Shown: positions 9,217-18,216 of the stretch, one piece after another
Position numbering within the stretch: the stretch's first letter is position 1
How the letters are laid out: each line of letters begins with the position of its first letter
Assembly: GCF_947501385.1 (NCBI RefSeq)
Contig: NZ_CANMVP010000003.1
Location: 149,691-213,690, forward strand
Direction: 5' to 3'
Length of the DNA stretch: 64,000 bases
Origin: an uncultured Polaribacter sp.
GTDB lineage: Bacteria > Bacteroidota > Bacteroidia > Flavobacteriales > Flavobacteriaceae
Position numbers and translations under genes: made by a program
Notes under the pieces: model-generated
What the model saw: the letters and a program-made list of their open reading frames with translations, nothing else
What the model was told of the DNA's origin: nothing
The model's database searches: none

Positions 9217-10650
9217 TTATTTTTTCAGTTTTTCTTTTAAAACTTCGGTTAACTTTATCACTAACTTAGGGTTGTCTTTAGCAACATTTTTGGTTTCTCC
9301 TTCGCTAGATGTGTGGTCATATAATTCAACAAATCCATTTTTATGTAGTGTTAATCTGTGTGTTTTAGTTCTTAATGTACTAGCACCTCTTTTATAGGCA
9401 AGCGCATTATGTCCTTCTGCATTTTTGTTTTCCATTATATTTTTTAAAGAAACACCTGATGCAAATTCAGGAACTTTAACTCCTGTTAAATCACATAAAG
9501 TAGGGAAAATATCTACCGTTTCAACCATAGCATTTGTTTTATGAGATGTATGTTGCATTTCAGGATAGCTTATAATTAAAGGTGAATGTAAGGATTCTTC
9601 AAACAAACTATGTTTTCCCCAGATACCATGTTCACCCAAATGCCAACCATGATCTCCCCAAAGTACAACAATGGTATTTTTATCTGCGCCAGTTCTTTTT
9701 AATGCTGCTAAAATTTTACCCACTTGTGCATCTGCATAACTTACGCATGCTGCATAATGCTTTCTAACTTCATCCGCAAAAACGCTATTTTTATTCGGGT
9801 TTTTACCCCAATTATTATAGCTATTAAATTCTCCAGATTTGTGCCATGTAGTGGTTCCCTTTGGTTTTTTAGGGTGTTTTATTTTAGGAAGTTCTATATT
9901 TTTGTATAAGTCTAAATAAGATTTTGGAGCTCCAAAAGGCAAATGTGGTTTAATAATTCCAACGGCAAGAAAAAATGGTTTTTTTGTATCAGTCGCAAGT
10001 AGTTGTAATTGTTTTAATGCTTCGTCAGTTATAGCACCATCTGGATACGTATTGTCATTTCCTTCAACAGCTTGAAAAACATCCATATCCTTTGCTTTTT
10101 TACGAATTTCTCCATTGGCCAAACCATGCATCATTCCACGAGGGTGCTGCCATTCTGCAACTGGCATTAAATGTCTATTCCATGCGTTAGGAAGTTCAAT
10201 TTGTGTGCTATCGTTCCAGTCAATACCACCTCTTCCTCCGGGATGATGAGAAACTTTTCCAACAGAAACGGTTGTGTAGCCGCTGTTTTTAAACCATTTA
10301 GGCATGCTAGGGTCAATAACTTCTGATTTTTGTGTAATTTTTTCAGATCGTAAAAAAAGAGCATCATTACCAGCGGAACCGTATTGTCCTGTTAATAATG
10401 TATAACGAGAAGGGCCACAGCTCGGGGCATTTACAAAATGTTTTTGAAAAGAAATACCATTTTTAGCAAGTTTATCAATATTAGGAGAATGAATATAATT
10501 GCTACCAAAAGAATTTAATTCTGGGCGAAGGTCATCAACACAAATTAAAAGAATGTTCGGTTTTTGTTTTTTACTTAGCGATGCACATTGTAAAAAAAGT
10601 AAGCTAAAAATAATTAATAAAATTGATGACACGTTGCCTTTTATTTTCAT
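9217..10650 (-). CDS. Sulfatase, iduronate-2-sulfatase-like (Cys type), lipoprotein
   Basis: A sulfatase of about 477 residues. The frame is open 24 codons further (to 10722), but MKIKGNVSS at 10650 starts a clear lipoprotein signal (FLLQC-like, Cys22), so that start is chosen. Metal ligands are in CVDDLRP (Asp39, Asp40). The active-site motif is CGPSRYTLLTGQ with Cys78, the residue converted to formylglycine by a maturase encoded elsewhere. WGDHGWHLGEHGIWGKHSLFEESLHSPLI holds further metal and sulfate ligands and resembles S1_7 iduronate-2-sulfatase-like enzymes. It likely desulfates algal or animal glycans at the cell envelope. Convergent with olsF, 8 bases apart. Confidence 0.9.
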   Translation of the reverse strand: MKIKGNVSSILLIIFSLLFLQCASLSKKQKPNILLICVDDLRPELNSFGSNYIHSPNIDKLAKNGISFQKHFVNAPSCGPSRYTLLTGQYGSAGNDALFLRSEKITQKSEVIDPSMPKWFKNSGYTTVSVGKVSHHPGGRGGIDWNDSTQIELPNAWNRHLMPVAEWQHPRGMMHGLANGEIRKKAKDMDVFQAVEGNDNTYPDGAITDEALKQLQLLATDTKKPFFLAVGIIKPHLPFGAPKSYLDLYKNIELPKIKHPKKPKGTTTWHKSGEFNSYNNWGKNPNKNSVFADEVRKHYAACVSYADAQVGKILAALKRTGADKNTIVVLWGDHGWHLGEHGIWGKHSLFEESLHSPLIISYPEMQHTSHKTNAMVETVDIFPTLCDLTGVKVPEFASGVSLKNIMENKNAEGHNALAYKRGASTLRTKTHRLTLHKNGFVELYDHTSSEGETKNVAKDNPKLVIKLTEVLKEKLKK

Positions 10651-10747
10651 AAATAATACATATAGAATATTGTAATCTGCCAAAAAAGCAGGAAATTGAA
10701 TTTGGTATAATTTTAGTTGCATACGAATGTAATAAAATCAATTTAAA

Positions 10748-11092
10748 ATGAAAACATTTTTAAAAATACTGTTAACTGCATTAGCAGTCATTGTCTTGGC
10801 TTATATTTTGCCAGGAGTTTCTGTATCAGGCTATGTTTCTGCCATTATAGTAGCAACTGTAATTGCGTTGCTAAACATGATTGTAAGACCCATTCTCATC
10901 TTTTTTACATTGCCCGCAACCTTGGTGACTTTTGGGCTGTTTATTTTTGTAATAAATGCCATCATTATAATTTTGGCAGATAAATTAGTAGATGGTTTTG
11001 CTGTATCGGGTTTCTTTGCGGCCTTATTTTTTAGCATCTTACTATCTATTTTTAGATCGGCCTTATTTTCATTATTAAAAGATAAAAACTAA
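10748..11092 (+). CDS. Phage holin family IV (4TM) membrane protein
   Basis: A 114-residue integral membrane protein with four hydrophobic segments (about 5-25, 28-50, 55-78, 85-108) and IALLNMIVRPILIFFTLPATLVTFGLFIFVINA, the signature of the so-called 4TM phage holin/YvlD family. Despite the name, these are widespread chromosomal envelope proteins of unknown role. No phage genes are nearby. It diverges from the sulfatase gene and stands alone. Confidence 0.82.
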   Translation: MKTFLKILLTALAVIVLAYILPGVSVSGYVSAIIVATVIALLNMIVRPILIFFTLPATLVTFGLFIFVINAIIIILADKLVDGFAVSGFFAALFFSILLSIFRSALFSLLKDKN

Positions 11093-11192
11093 AATATTTT
11101 AAAAAAACAATTCATTAGAAATCAGTAGGTTTCGTATTCAGTTTTAAATGAATAAATTGCTATTTTCAACTGAAAAGGAACTATTTAAATAC

Positions 11193-11222
11193 TTGTAAAG
11201 TTAAATAAAAAGCTTAATTTTG
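11193..11222 (+). promoter_or_regulatory. Bacteroidetes-type promoter of tig
   Basis: TTG at 11193-11195, a 19-base spacer and TAATTTTG at 11215-11222. It lies 45 bases before the trigger factor ATG and matches the consensus fully. Confidence 0.75.
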
Positions 11223-11266
11223 CACTCGATTTTTAAGAATAAGAGCACAAAGAAGAGCACAAAGAA

Positions 11267-12589
11267 ATGAATATTACAAAAGAAAACATAGATGCGTTAA
11301 ACGCAGTTGTAAAAGTAGATATTGTTGCAGATGACTATCAAGCAAAAGTAACAGAACTTCTAACAGATTATCGTAAGAAAGCAGACATTCCTGGTTTTAG
11401 AAAAGGGCATGTGCCTATGGGAATGATAAAAAAGCAGTATGGTAAATCTATCATGATAGATGAAGTAAACAAACTTTTACAAGCAGCTTTAAATAAATTT
11501 TTAACAGAAGAAAAATTAGACATTTTAGGAAATCCTTTACCAAGAGTTCAAGAGGACTTTAATTGGGATGCTGAAACGCTTTCTTTTGAATTTGAATTAG
11601 GTTTAGCACCAGAATTCGATATAGATTTAAAATCTAAAAAGAAAGTAACCGCCTATAAAATTATTGCTACCGAAGATTTATTAGATGAAGAGGTCAAAAA
11701 CATTCAATCACGTTACGGAAAAATATCTTCTGTAGACGAAGCAGCAGCAAATTCGAATGTCACGGGTACTTTTGTAAATGAAGAAAAAGAAATCAATAAA
11801 AAAGGTACTTTTTTAGTAACCGATTTACAAGGAAAGAAAAACGAAAAGAAAATTATTGGGGCAAAGGCTGGCGATGTAATTGAGTTAGCAACTAAGAAAT
11901 TATTTGAAGACGACCATAAATTACAAGCTATTTTAGGAGTTCCTCATGAAGAAATTCACGATTTAGACATTCCGGTTACCTTTACTGTTGAAGATGTTAC
12001 AAAAACCGAGCCTGCAGATTTAGATCAAGAATTGTTCGATAAGTTGTTTTCTGATGGAAGTGTAAAAACGGCTTCAGAATTAAGAGATAAGATTAAAGAA
12101 GATGCAGAAAATCAATTTCAGCAACAAGGAGATCAACAATTATTAAATGCAGTTACAGAACACTTAGTAGAAAATACAAAGTTCGATTTACCTGCAGAAT
12201 TTTTACAGAAATGGTTGGCAACAGCTGGTGAAAAACCATTAACTGCTCAAGAAGCAAAAGAAGAATTTGACAAGTCTGAAAAAGGATTGCGTTATCAATT
12301 AATCGAAGGTAAGATTATGAAAGATAATGACATCAAATTAGAATATCAAGAATTGGTAGACTACGCAAAAGGATTTATCCGAACGCAAATGGCGCAATTT
12401 GGTAATACGAATCCAGAAGAAAAAGAATTGGATGATATTGCTGGTAGAATTTTACAAAATAAAGATGAAGCTCAGAAATTACAATCTCAGTTAATTAGTC
12501 AGAAATTATTGGCTTTTTATAAAGAGAACATCAACTTTAAGACAAAAGAAGTTTCTTACGAAGAGTTTACGAAAGAAGTGTACAAATAA
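11267..12589 (+). CDS. tig: Trigger factor, ribosome-associated chaperone
   Basis: A 440-residue chaperone that binds nascent chains at the ribosomal exit. The ribosome-docking signature is GFRKGHVPMGMIKKQYG in the N-terminal domain (about 45-61). The middle FKBP-like domain is divergent, as is common in Bacteroidota. The C-terminal helical arms carry LKLEYQELVDYAKGFIRTQM. It is preceded by its own promoter and two copies of AAGAGCACAAAG, and followed by a terminator. ClpP and ClpX come next, a widespread arrangement that groups folding with proteolysis. Confidence 0.95.
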   Translation: MNITKENIDALNAVVKVDIVADDYQAKVTELLTDYRKKADIPGFRKGHVPMGMIKKQYGKSIMIDEVNKLLQAALNKFLTEEKLDILGNPLPRVQEDFNWDAETLSFEFELGLAPEFDIDLKSKKKVTAYKIIATEDLLDEEVKNIQSRYGKISSVDEAAANSNVTGTFVNEEKEINKKGTFLVTDLQGKKNEKKIIGAKAGDVIELATKKLFEDDHKLQAILGVPHEEIHDLDIPVTFTVEDVTKTEPADLDQELFDKLFSDGSVKTASELRDKIKEDAENQFQQQGDQQLLNAVTEHLVENTKFDLPAEFLQKWLATAGEKPLTAQEAKEEFDKSEKGLRYQLIEGKIMKDNDIKLEYQELVDYAKGFIRTQMAQFGNTNPEEKELDDIAGRILQNKDEAQKLQSQLISQKLLAFYKENINFKTKEVSYEEFTKEVYK

Positions 12590-12651
12590 CAATCTCAGAT
12601 TGTTATCATATTTCACGTTGCTTTTGTAGTTGGGTGAAAATAGAACCAAAT

Positions 12652-12682
12652 AAAACCTGGATTTTAGAATTCAGGTTTTTTT
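12652..12682 (+). terminator. Intrinsic terminator after tig
   Basis: AAAACCTG and CAGGTTTT flank a short AT loop, followed by a T-tract. It lies 62 bases after the tig stop and separates tig from clpP. Confidence 0.75.
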
Positions 12683-12754
12683 AGCATTTCACGCCAAAAA
12701 ATAATTAGAAATAGTTCTTATCTTTACAAAACAAATATTAAAAGAATCACGAAA

Positions 12755-13417
12755 ATGGATTACGGAAAAGAGTTCGAAAAATACGCAACAAAACATCAAG
12801 GTATTAGCAGTACCAATTATACAAAAATAACAAGCAGTTTAACGCCATACATTATGGAAGAACGTCAAATGAACATCACTCAAATGGATGTTTTTTCACG
12901 TTTAATGATGGATAGAATTATATTTTTAGGAACAGGAGTTAACGACCAAGTTGCTAATGTAATTCAAGCACAATTGTTATTTTTAGAAAGTGTAGATTCA
13001 AATAAAGATATTTCCATCTATATAAATTCTCCTGGAGGAGGCGTTTATGCAGGTTTAGGAATTTATGATACCATGCAGTTTATAAAACCAGACGTTGCAA
13101 CCATTTGTACAGGAATGGCAGCTTCTATGGGCGCAGTTCTAATGTGTGCAGGAGCAGAAGGAAAACGTTCTGCACTACCACACTCAAGAATTATGATTCA
13201 TCAGCCAATGAGTGGAACGCAAGGGCAAGTTTCTGATATGGAAATTACAATTAAAGAAACCATAAAGTTAAGAGACGAATTGTATACCATTATTTCGAAT
13301 CATTCTGGGCAAACTTTTGATAAAATTAAGAAAGATTCAGATAGAGATTATTGGATGAAAGCAGATGAAGCAAAAGAATACGGAATGATTGATGAAGTTT
13401 TAGCTAGAAAGAAATAA
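12755..13417 (+). CDS. clpP: ATP-dependent Clp protease proteolytic subunit
   Basis: A 220-residue serine protease that forms the double-ring chamber fed by ClpX or ClpA/C. Catalytic Ser124 is in GMAASMGAVLMCAG and His149 in SRIMIHQP; the acidic residue lies in the KDSDRDYWMKADEAKEYGMID region. The first ~25 residues (to about TSSLTPYIMEER) form the usual propeptide region. clpX follows 56 bases downstream in the same direction, with a palindromic repeat between them. Confidence 0.97.
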   Translation: MDYGKEFEKYATKHQGISSTNYTKITSSLTPYIMEERQMNITQMDVFSRLMMDRIIFLGTGVNDQVANVIQAQLLFLESVDSNKDISIYINSPGGGVYAGLGIYDTMQFIKPDVATICTGMAASMGAVLMCAGAEGKRSALPHSRIMIHQPMSGTQGQVSDMEITIKETIKLRDELYTIISNHSGQTFDKIKKDSDRDYWMKADEAKEYGMIDEVLARKK

Positions 13418-13425
13418 ACCTTTCC

Positions 13426-13451
13426 TGTCATTCCTGCGAAGGCAGGAATCT
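13426..13451. repeat. Dispersed palindromic repeat, basic form, between clpP and clpX
   Basis: GTCATTCCTGC, loop GAAG, then GCAGGAATC form an imperfect hairpin. It is the short version of an intergenic repeat family that recurs at 14805 and 60887 with an extra hairpin in the loop. Sitting between co-directional genes, it may shape the clpP-clpX transcript. Confidence 0.75.
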
Positions 13452-13473
13452 CATCATTTAAAAGACGGATAAT

Positions 13474-14709
13474 ATGTCAAAAGAAGAAAATTTAGAGTGT
13501 TCGTTTTGCGGACGAAAAAAAGCAGAAACCGACTTGCTAATTGCAGGAATGGATGCACATATTTGTGATAAATGCATAGAGCAAGCACACGGTATTGTAG
13601 AAGAAGAAATTTCTGACGCAAAAACCAGCGGTTTGTCTAAAGATTTAACACTAAAAAAACCGCTTCAGATAAAAGAATTTTTAGATCAATATATTATTGG
13701 TCAAAATGAAACGAAAAGAGCAATGGCAGTTGCTGTATACAATCACTATAAAAGATTGTTACAGACAAATGACGATGATGATGTAGAGATAGAAAAATCG
13801 AACATTATTTTAGTTGGTGAAACGGGTACAGGAAAAACCTTAGTAGCAAAAACCATTGCAAAAATGTTAAATGTGCCCTTTTCAATTGTAGATGCAACCG
13901 TTTTAACGCAAGCAGGTTATGTTGGTGAAGATGTAGAAAGTATTCTAAGTAGATTGTTACAAACTGCAGATTATGATGTAGAAAAAGCACAAAGAGGAAT
14001 CGTTTTTATTGATGAAATCGATAAAATTGCCAGAAAAGGAGACAATCCCTCTATTACCAGAGATGTTTCAGGTGAAGGTGTTCAGCAAGCTTTGTTAAAA
14101 TTGTTAGAAGGCACCGTTGTAAATGTTGCACCAAAAGGCGGAAGAAAACATCCTGAGCAAAAATTTGTAGAAGTAGATACCAAAGAGATTCTATTTATTG
14201 CAGGTGGCGCTTTTTCTGGAATTGAAAGAATTATCAGCAAACGTTTAAATAGACAAGCTGTAGGTTTTAGTGCATCTTTAGATGAAGATAAAGTAGATGA
14301 AGAAAACTTGTTGCAATATATTATTCCTTCAGACTTAAAAGTATTTGGTTTGATACCCGAAATTATTGGGCGTTTACCAGTTTTAAGCTATATGAATCCT
14401 TTAGATGCTAAGACGTTAAGAGCTATTTTAACCGAGCCTAAAAACTCTATTATAAAGCAATATTCTAAGTTGTTTTTGATGGATGATGTTGTTTTTACAA
14501 TTGAAGAAGAAGCCTTAAATTACATTGTAGAAAAGGCAGTAGAATATAAATTAGGAGCAAGAGGTTTGCGTTCTTTATGTGAAGCTATTTTTACAGATGC
14601 CATGTTCGATTTACCAAGTTCTGATGAAAAAGAATTTAATGTAACTAGAAAATACGCAGAAGCGAAATTAACAAATACAACACTTAAAAAATTAAGAGCA
14701 GCTTCTTAA
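13474..14709 (+). CDS. clpX: ClpX, ATP-dependent unfoldase of ClpXP
   Basis: A 411-residue AAA+ unfoldase. The N-terminal zinc-binding domain has Cys9, Cys12, Cys31 and Cys34 for substrate and adaptor binding. Walker A GETGTGKT is near residue 115, the pore loop GYVGEDVE follows, Walker B is FIDEIDKIA, and the ClpP-docking region lies between sensor motifs. The C-terminal domain ends [24 protein letters not shown]. It works with the adjacent clpP product to degrade tagged proteins. A hairpin-plus-T terminator follows. Confidence 0.97.
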   Translation: MSKEENLECSFCGRKKAETDLLIAGMDAHICDKCIEQAHGIVEEEISDAKTSGLSKDLTLKKPLQIKEFLDQYIIGQNETKRAMAVAVYNHYKRLLQTNDDDDVEIEKSNIILVGETGTGKTLVAKTIAKMLNVPFSIVDATVLTQAGYVGEDVESILSRLLQTADYDVEKAQRGIVFIDEIDKIARKGDNPSITRDVSGEGVQQALLKLLEGTVVNVAPKGGRKHPEQKFVEVDTKEILFIAGGAFSGIERIISKRLNRQAVGFSASLDEDKVDEENLLQYIIPSDLKVFGLIPEIIGRLPVLSYMNPLDAKTLRAILTEPKNSIIKQYSKLFLMDDVVFTIEEEALNYIVEKAVEYKLGARGLRSLCEAIFTDAMFDLPSSDEKEFNVTRKYAEAKLTNTTLKKLRAAS

Positions 14710-14721
14710 ATATATATTTTT

Positions 14722-14755
14722 CCCAAAAAGGGTTTCTAAGCTTTTTTGGGTTTTT
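14722..14755 (+). terminator. Intrinsic terminator after clpX
   Basis: CCCAAAAAG and CTTTTTTGGG arms with one bulge and a 10-base loop, then TTTTT. It begins 13 bases after the clpX stop. Confidence 0.7.
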
Positions 14756-14804
14756 AATCGAAAAGAATTCCTCGAGGGGCTAGCCTCGGGGTTTCCGTTG
14801 AAAC

Positions 14805-14853
14805 TGTCATTCCCGTGAAGCATGTGCCCAACTTGATTGGGTAACGGGAATCT
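14805..14853. repeat. Dispersed palindromic repeat with inserted hairpin (copy 2)
   Basis: The outer arms TGTCATTCCCGT and ACGGGAATCT match the basic repeat at 13426. The loop is enlarged by TGTGCCCAACTTGATTGGG (from 14823), itself a small hairpin CCCAA/TTGGG. The same inner element occurs in the copy at 60887 and, with a few changes, alone at 14897-14917. Confidence 0.75.
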
Positions 14854-15011
14854 AAATATAGAATTTTGGTTTTTGACCTTTTTTAAGGTCAAAGCTTGTG
14901 CCCAATTTTATTGGGTATGAAACCAGCGAAATACCTTATGACTCTCTGCCTCGAGGATAGTTGCTTTCAAAAAATCTTTATTAAAAGATAAAAGTGGCTT
15001 TTAATACATAA

Positions 15012-15044
15012 AGACCCTTCAGGTTTTTAAAACCTGAAGGGTCT
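15012..15044. repeat. 16-bp perfect inverted repeat directly upstream of dnaG
   Basis: AGACCCTTCAGGTTTT, one central T, then the exact complement. It ends 17 bases before the dnaG ATG. It resembles intergenic palindromes with the core AGGTTT/AAACCT that recur at 29981 and 30031. It could act as a terminator for RNA from upstream or lie in the dnaG leader. Confidence 0.75.
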
Positions 15045-15061
15045 AAAAATTAGAATAAAAA

Positions 15062-17065
15062 ATGATCTCTAGAAGTACCATAGACCGTGTTTTCGAATCT
15101 GCAAGAGTAGAAGAGGTTATTGGTGAATTTGTACAACTTAAAAAAGCAGGAAGTAATTTTAAAGGCCTAAGTCCGTTTGTAGATGAAAAATCACCTTCAT
15201 TTATGGTGTCTCCCGTAAAACAAATTTGGAAAGATTTTTCTACAGGAAAAGGAGGAAATGCCATTTCCTTTTTAATGGAACATGAGCATTATACCTATCC
15301 TGAAGCCATAAAATGGTTGGCAAAAAAATACAATATAGAAATAGAGGAAACTGAGCAAACAAATGAAGAAAAAGCTCAGATGAACGAAAGAGAAAGTATG
15401 TTTTTAGTTTCTACTTTCGCCAAAGATTATTTTCATGACATCATGCTAAATTCAAACAAAGGAAAAGCAATTGGACTTTCTTATTTTAAAGAACGTGGCT
15501 TTACAGATGAAACTATTAAGACCTTTGAATTAGGATATTGTTTAGATGAATGGGATGCTTTTACTAATGCAGCACTGGCCAAAGGCTATGATTTAAAATA
15601 TTTAGCTGCTACAGGGCTTACAATTGTAAAAGAAAACAAGCAATTCGATCGTTTTAAAGGACGTGTGCTATTTCCTATTCATTCGATGTCTGGTAGAATT
15701 TTAGGTTTTGGAGGACGTATATTAACTGCAGATAAAAAAGCAGCGAAATATTTAAACTCGCCAGAAAGTGAGATCTATCATAAAAGTAAAATTCTTTACG
15801 GATTATACCAAGCAAAAAAAGAAATTGCCAAACAAGACAATTGTTTTTTGGTGGAAGGATATACAGATGTAATTTCTTTTTATCAATCTGGTGTAGAAAA
15901 TGTGGTAGCTTCTTCCGGAACTGCATTAACATCAGATCAAATACGCCTGGTAAATAGATTGACAAAAAATATTACAGTACTTTTTGATGGTGATGCAGCA
16001 GGAATTAGAGCTTCTATTCGTGGAATCGATTTAATTCTAGAACAAGGAATGAACGTAAAAGTAGTTCAGTTTCCTGATGGAGAAGATCCAGATAGTTTTG
16101 CGAAATCACATACAAAAACTGAGTTAAAAGCATATTTAGAAGATGCTGCACAAGATTTTATCAATTTTAAAGTATCACTTTTATTAAAAGATTCTAATAA
16201 CGATCCTGTAAAAAAAGCAAGTGTTATTAGAGATATTGTAACCAGTATTTCTAAAATTCCTGATGGCATTCAGCGTGAAGTCTACGTACAAGAATGTGCA
16301 AGAATTATGGACATTTCTGAGCGTGTTTTGTTTAGTGAATTGGCACAACTGTTAAAGAAAGATCTTCAGGAAAAAAGCAAAGCTGCCAAAAAACAACGTT
16401 ATACACAACAAGACCCGAATGAGCCGCCACCAGAATATTTTTTAGAACAAGAGCAAGCTCAAATGGGTTTGGTAAAAGGTGGTGTTTCTTCAGAAAAAGT
16501 AGATCAGCTTTCTATTTTAGAAAAAGAAATTATTAGAATTCTATTGTTGTTTGGAAACGAAGAAGCAGAATTTATTGAAGAAGTAGAAAATGAAGATGAA
16601 GATGGAAAAATTACAATAACCAATAGAAAATACAATAACAACGTTTCTGCAGAGATTTATGTGCATTTGCAAGATGACGAAATTGAATTTACAAATGTTA
16701 TTTTTCAAGAAATTTATATAGAGATTATTCATCAATTAAATCAATTTGAAAAATTAGAAATAGATACTTTGGTAAATCATAAAAATCCAGATATTTCTGC
16801 TACTGTTACTTCCATTTTAATGGATGAAGAAAAACATCAATTAAGCAATTGGCAAAGTAAAAATATTGAAGTAAAATCTGCTTTAGAAGTTTTGTCTAAA
16901 GCTGTAAATGATGTTATTTTTAACCTTAGAAGAACATTAATTGACGAGTTGGTAAAGAACAAGTTGGTAGCAGGAAAAGAGTTTTCAAACCAAGAAAAGG
17001 AAGAGATTATGAACTATAATTCTTTAAGAATAAGGCTTTATGAAAAACTAAAAAGAGTTGTGTAA
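15062..17065 (+). CDS. dnaG: DNA primase DnaG with a zinc-less CHC2 domain
   Basis: A 667-residue replication primase. Domain order is an N-terminal CHC2-like fold (1-100), the RNA polymerase core with TOPRIM motifs VEGYTD near 265 and FDGDAAG near 308, then a helicase-binding C-terminal domain. The N-terminal domain aligns well with the zinc-binding domain (SNFKGLSPF, SPSFMVSP, GKGGNAISFLMEH), but the four ligand positions hold Ser37, Val40, Asp58 and Thr61 instead of Cys/His/Cys/Cys. Spacing is intact. The protein is full length and surely essential, so the fold probably works without zinc. An acidic segment near residues 500-520 is also notable. Confidence 0.95.
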   Translation: MISRSTIDRVFESARVEEVIGEFVQLKKAGSNFKGLSPFVDEKSPSFMVSPVKQIWKDFSTGKGGNAISFLMEHEHYTYPEAIKWLAKKYNIEIEETEQTNEEKAQMNERESMFLVSTFAKDYFHDIMLNSNKGKAIGLSYFKERGFTDETIKTFELGYCLDEWDAFTNAALAKGYDLKYLAATGLTIVKENKQFDRFKGRVLFPIHSMSGRILGFGGRILTADKKAAKYLNSPESEIYHKSKILYGLYQAKKEIAKQDNCFLVEGYTDVISFYQSGVENVVASSGTALTSDQIRLVNRLTKNITVLFDGDAAGIRASIRGIDLILEQGMNVKVVQFPDGEDPDSFAKSHTKTELKAYLEDAAQDFINFKVSLLLKDSNNDPVKKASVIRDIVTSISKIPDGIQREVYVQECARIMDISERVLFSELAQLLKKDLQEKSKAAKKQRYTQQDPNEPPPEYFLEQEQAQMGLVKGGVSSEKVDQLSILEKEIIRILLLFGNEEAEFIEEVENEDEDGKITITNRKYNNNVSAEIYVHLQDDEIEFTNVIFQEIYIEIIHQLNQFEKLEIDTLVNHKNPDISATVTSILMDEEKHQLSNWQSKNIEVKSALEVLSKAVNDVIFNLRRTLIDELVKNKLVAGKEFSNQEKEEIMNYNSLRIRLYEKLKRVV

Positions 17066-17166
17066 AGTTACTAAATTGTAAAATTAGGTGTTTTCCCCTA
17101 TAAAAATTTTTATAGAAAGAATAGATTTTTTGTATATTGCACTCGCTAAAAGAAAAAAAATCAATC

Positions 17167-17298
17167 ATGAAAAGAACTTTTCAGTTATTAAAAATTGTGC
17201 AATTATTTATTTTATTACCTTTTGAAATCTCTAAAGGCTCTAAAAAAAGAGCATATATGAGAATCAAAAAGATTATGATTGCAGCGAATCTCCTCTAA
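17167..17298 (+). CDS. Possible 43-residue basic small protein
   Basis: ATG at 17167, stop at 17296-17298. The peptide begins MKRTFQLLKIVQLFILLPF, a short hydrophobic N-terminus, and continues into a Lys/Arg-rich tail (SKGSKKRAYMRIKK). It resembles no family I know. It is flanked on the left by an AT-rich region with TATATTGCAC and on the right, 18 bases after the stop, by a good terminator, so it may be an independent unit between dnaG and the convergent nadE. It may also be chance coding in a small RNA gene. Confidence 0.35.
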   Translation: MKRTFQLLKIVQLFILLPFEISKGSKKRAYMRIKKIMIAANLL

Positions 17299-17316
17299 AA
17301 ATTTATTTTAAAACAT

Positions 17317-17351
17317 AAAAAAATCTCGTAAATAACTTTACGGGATTTTTT
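17317..17351. terminator. Intrinsic terminator, small ORF and nadE, convergent
   Basis: AAAAAATCTCGTAAA, loop TAAC, TTTACGGGATTTTTT. T-tracts in both directions can serve the 43-codon ORF (+) and nadE (-), whose stop is 18 bases to the right. Confidence 0.8.
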
Positions 17352-17368
17352 GCTTAAAAAGGGTATTT

Positions 17369-18157
17369 TTATTTCAAATCTTTAGGGATCTCACAAACAG
17401 GAATTGGAATCATTTTATGTTGATTGATGCTGTTTAGCCTTTCGTAAATTTTAAAAACTTCTTGTTTTCTTCCAGAAAAATCAGCAGTAGACTTTCCTTT
17501 GTCTTGCATTTTCATTGCCCATTCTAACTCGTCATAAGAAGCGCCTATTTGATCTTCATCTGTTCTGCTATCTCCAAACAACCCATCTGTAGGTTGTGCT
17601 TTTTGAATAGAATGAGGGACTTCTAAATATGCAGCCAATTCATAAACTTCAGATTTCATTAAATCTGCAATCGGACTTAAATCTACACCACCATCACCAT
17701 ACTTTGTGTAAAAACCTACGCCAAAATCTTCAACTTTATTTCCTGTACCTGCAACTAAATAACTATGCAAACCTGCAAAATAATACAAAGTAGTCATGCG
17801 TAATCTAGCTCTGGTATTTGCTAAAGACAAATCTAGCTTTGCAGAAGACGCTACTTGAGGAACCACGTCTTTAAAACCTTCAAAAGTTGTAGTTAAATCT
17901 ACTCTAACTTCAGCAACATTAGAAAAACGTTCTTTTAATTGTTTAATATGTTCTTCTGCTCTTGTAACTTGGCTCTGTGCTTGATGTATTGGCATTTCTA
18001 CACATAAGGTAGGGAAACCTGTTTTTGCACAGAGTGTAGATGTTAACGCAGAATCTATTCCGCCAGAGACTCCCACAACAAAACCATTTACTTTTGCATT
18101 TTTTGCATAATTTTTTAACCAAGAAATTATATGAGTTGCTACTTTTTCTGTATTCAT
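17369..18157 (-). CDS. nadE: NH3-dependent NAD+ synthetase
   Basis: An enzyme of about 262 residues that amidates deamido-NAD+ to NAD+ using ATP and ammonia. The ATP pyrophosphatase loop SGGIDS is at 31-36 counted from the ATG at 18157. The frame is open to 18211, but MNTEKVATHIISWL at 18157 matches family N-termini and length, so the upstream 18 codons are probably not translated. No glutaminase domain is present. The gene diverges from gldB with about 60 bases between. Confidence 0.93.
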   Translation of the reverse strand: MNTEKVATHIISWLKNYAKNAKVNGFVVGVSGGIDSALTSTLCAKTGFPTLCVEMPIHQAQSQVTRAEEHIKQLKERFSNVAEVRVDLTTTFEGFKDVVPQVASSAKLDLSLANTRARLRMTTLYYFAGLHSYLVAGTGNKVEDFGVGFYTKYGDGGVDLSPIADLMKSEVYELAAYLEVPHSIQKAQPTDGLFGDSRTDEDQIGASYDELEWAMKMQDKGKSTADFSGRKQEVFKIYERLNSINQHKMIPIPVCEIPKDLK

Positions 18158-18216
18158 TGAAGAAAATATTTTAGTACTTTTATCGTTTGTAATTCTAATA
18201 GCAATATACAAAATTT

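Larger units (their letters stand above)
14710..15061. other. 352-base intergenic region, clpX to dnaG
   Basis: No coding frame is convincing here. The region contains the clpX terminator, a CCTCGAGG-type palindrome near 14771-14790, the two repeat elements at 14805 and 14897, and a 33-base palindrome directly before dnaG. It looks like a site where several intergenic repeat families have accumulated. Confidence 0.6.

Noticed and set aside
10651..10722. N-terminal extension of the sulfatase
   Set aside because: The later ATG at 10650 starts a proper lipoprotein signal; the extension would bury it inside the protein.
10748..11092. Prophage marker (holin)
   Set aside because: The 4TM holin name is historical; neighbours are housekeeping genes and no phage gene is present.
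11240..11266. Shine-Dalgarno or leader peptide before tig
   Set aside because: The duplicated AAGAGCACAAAG is not complementary to the 16S tail and contains no ATG-led ORF with a codon bias; left as an unexplained small direct repeat.
18158..18211. N-terminal extension of nadE
   Set aside because: Family length and N-terminus match the ATG at 18157; the extension lies in the divergent promoter region.
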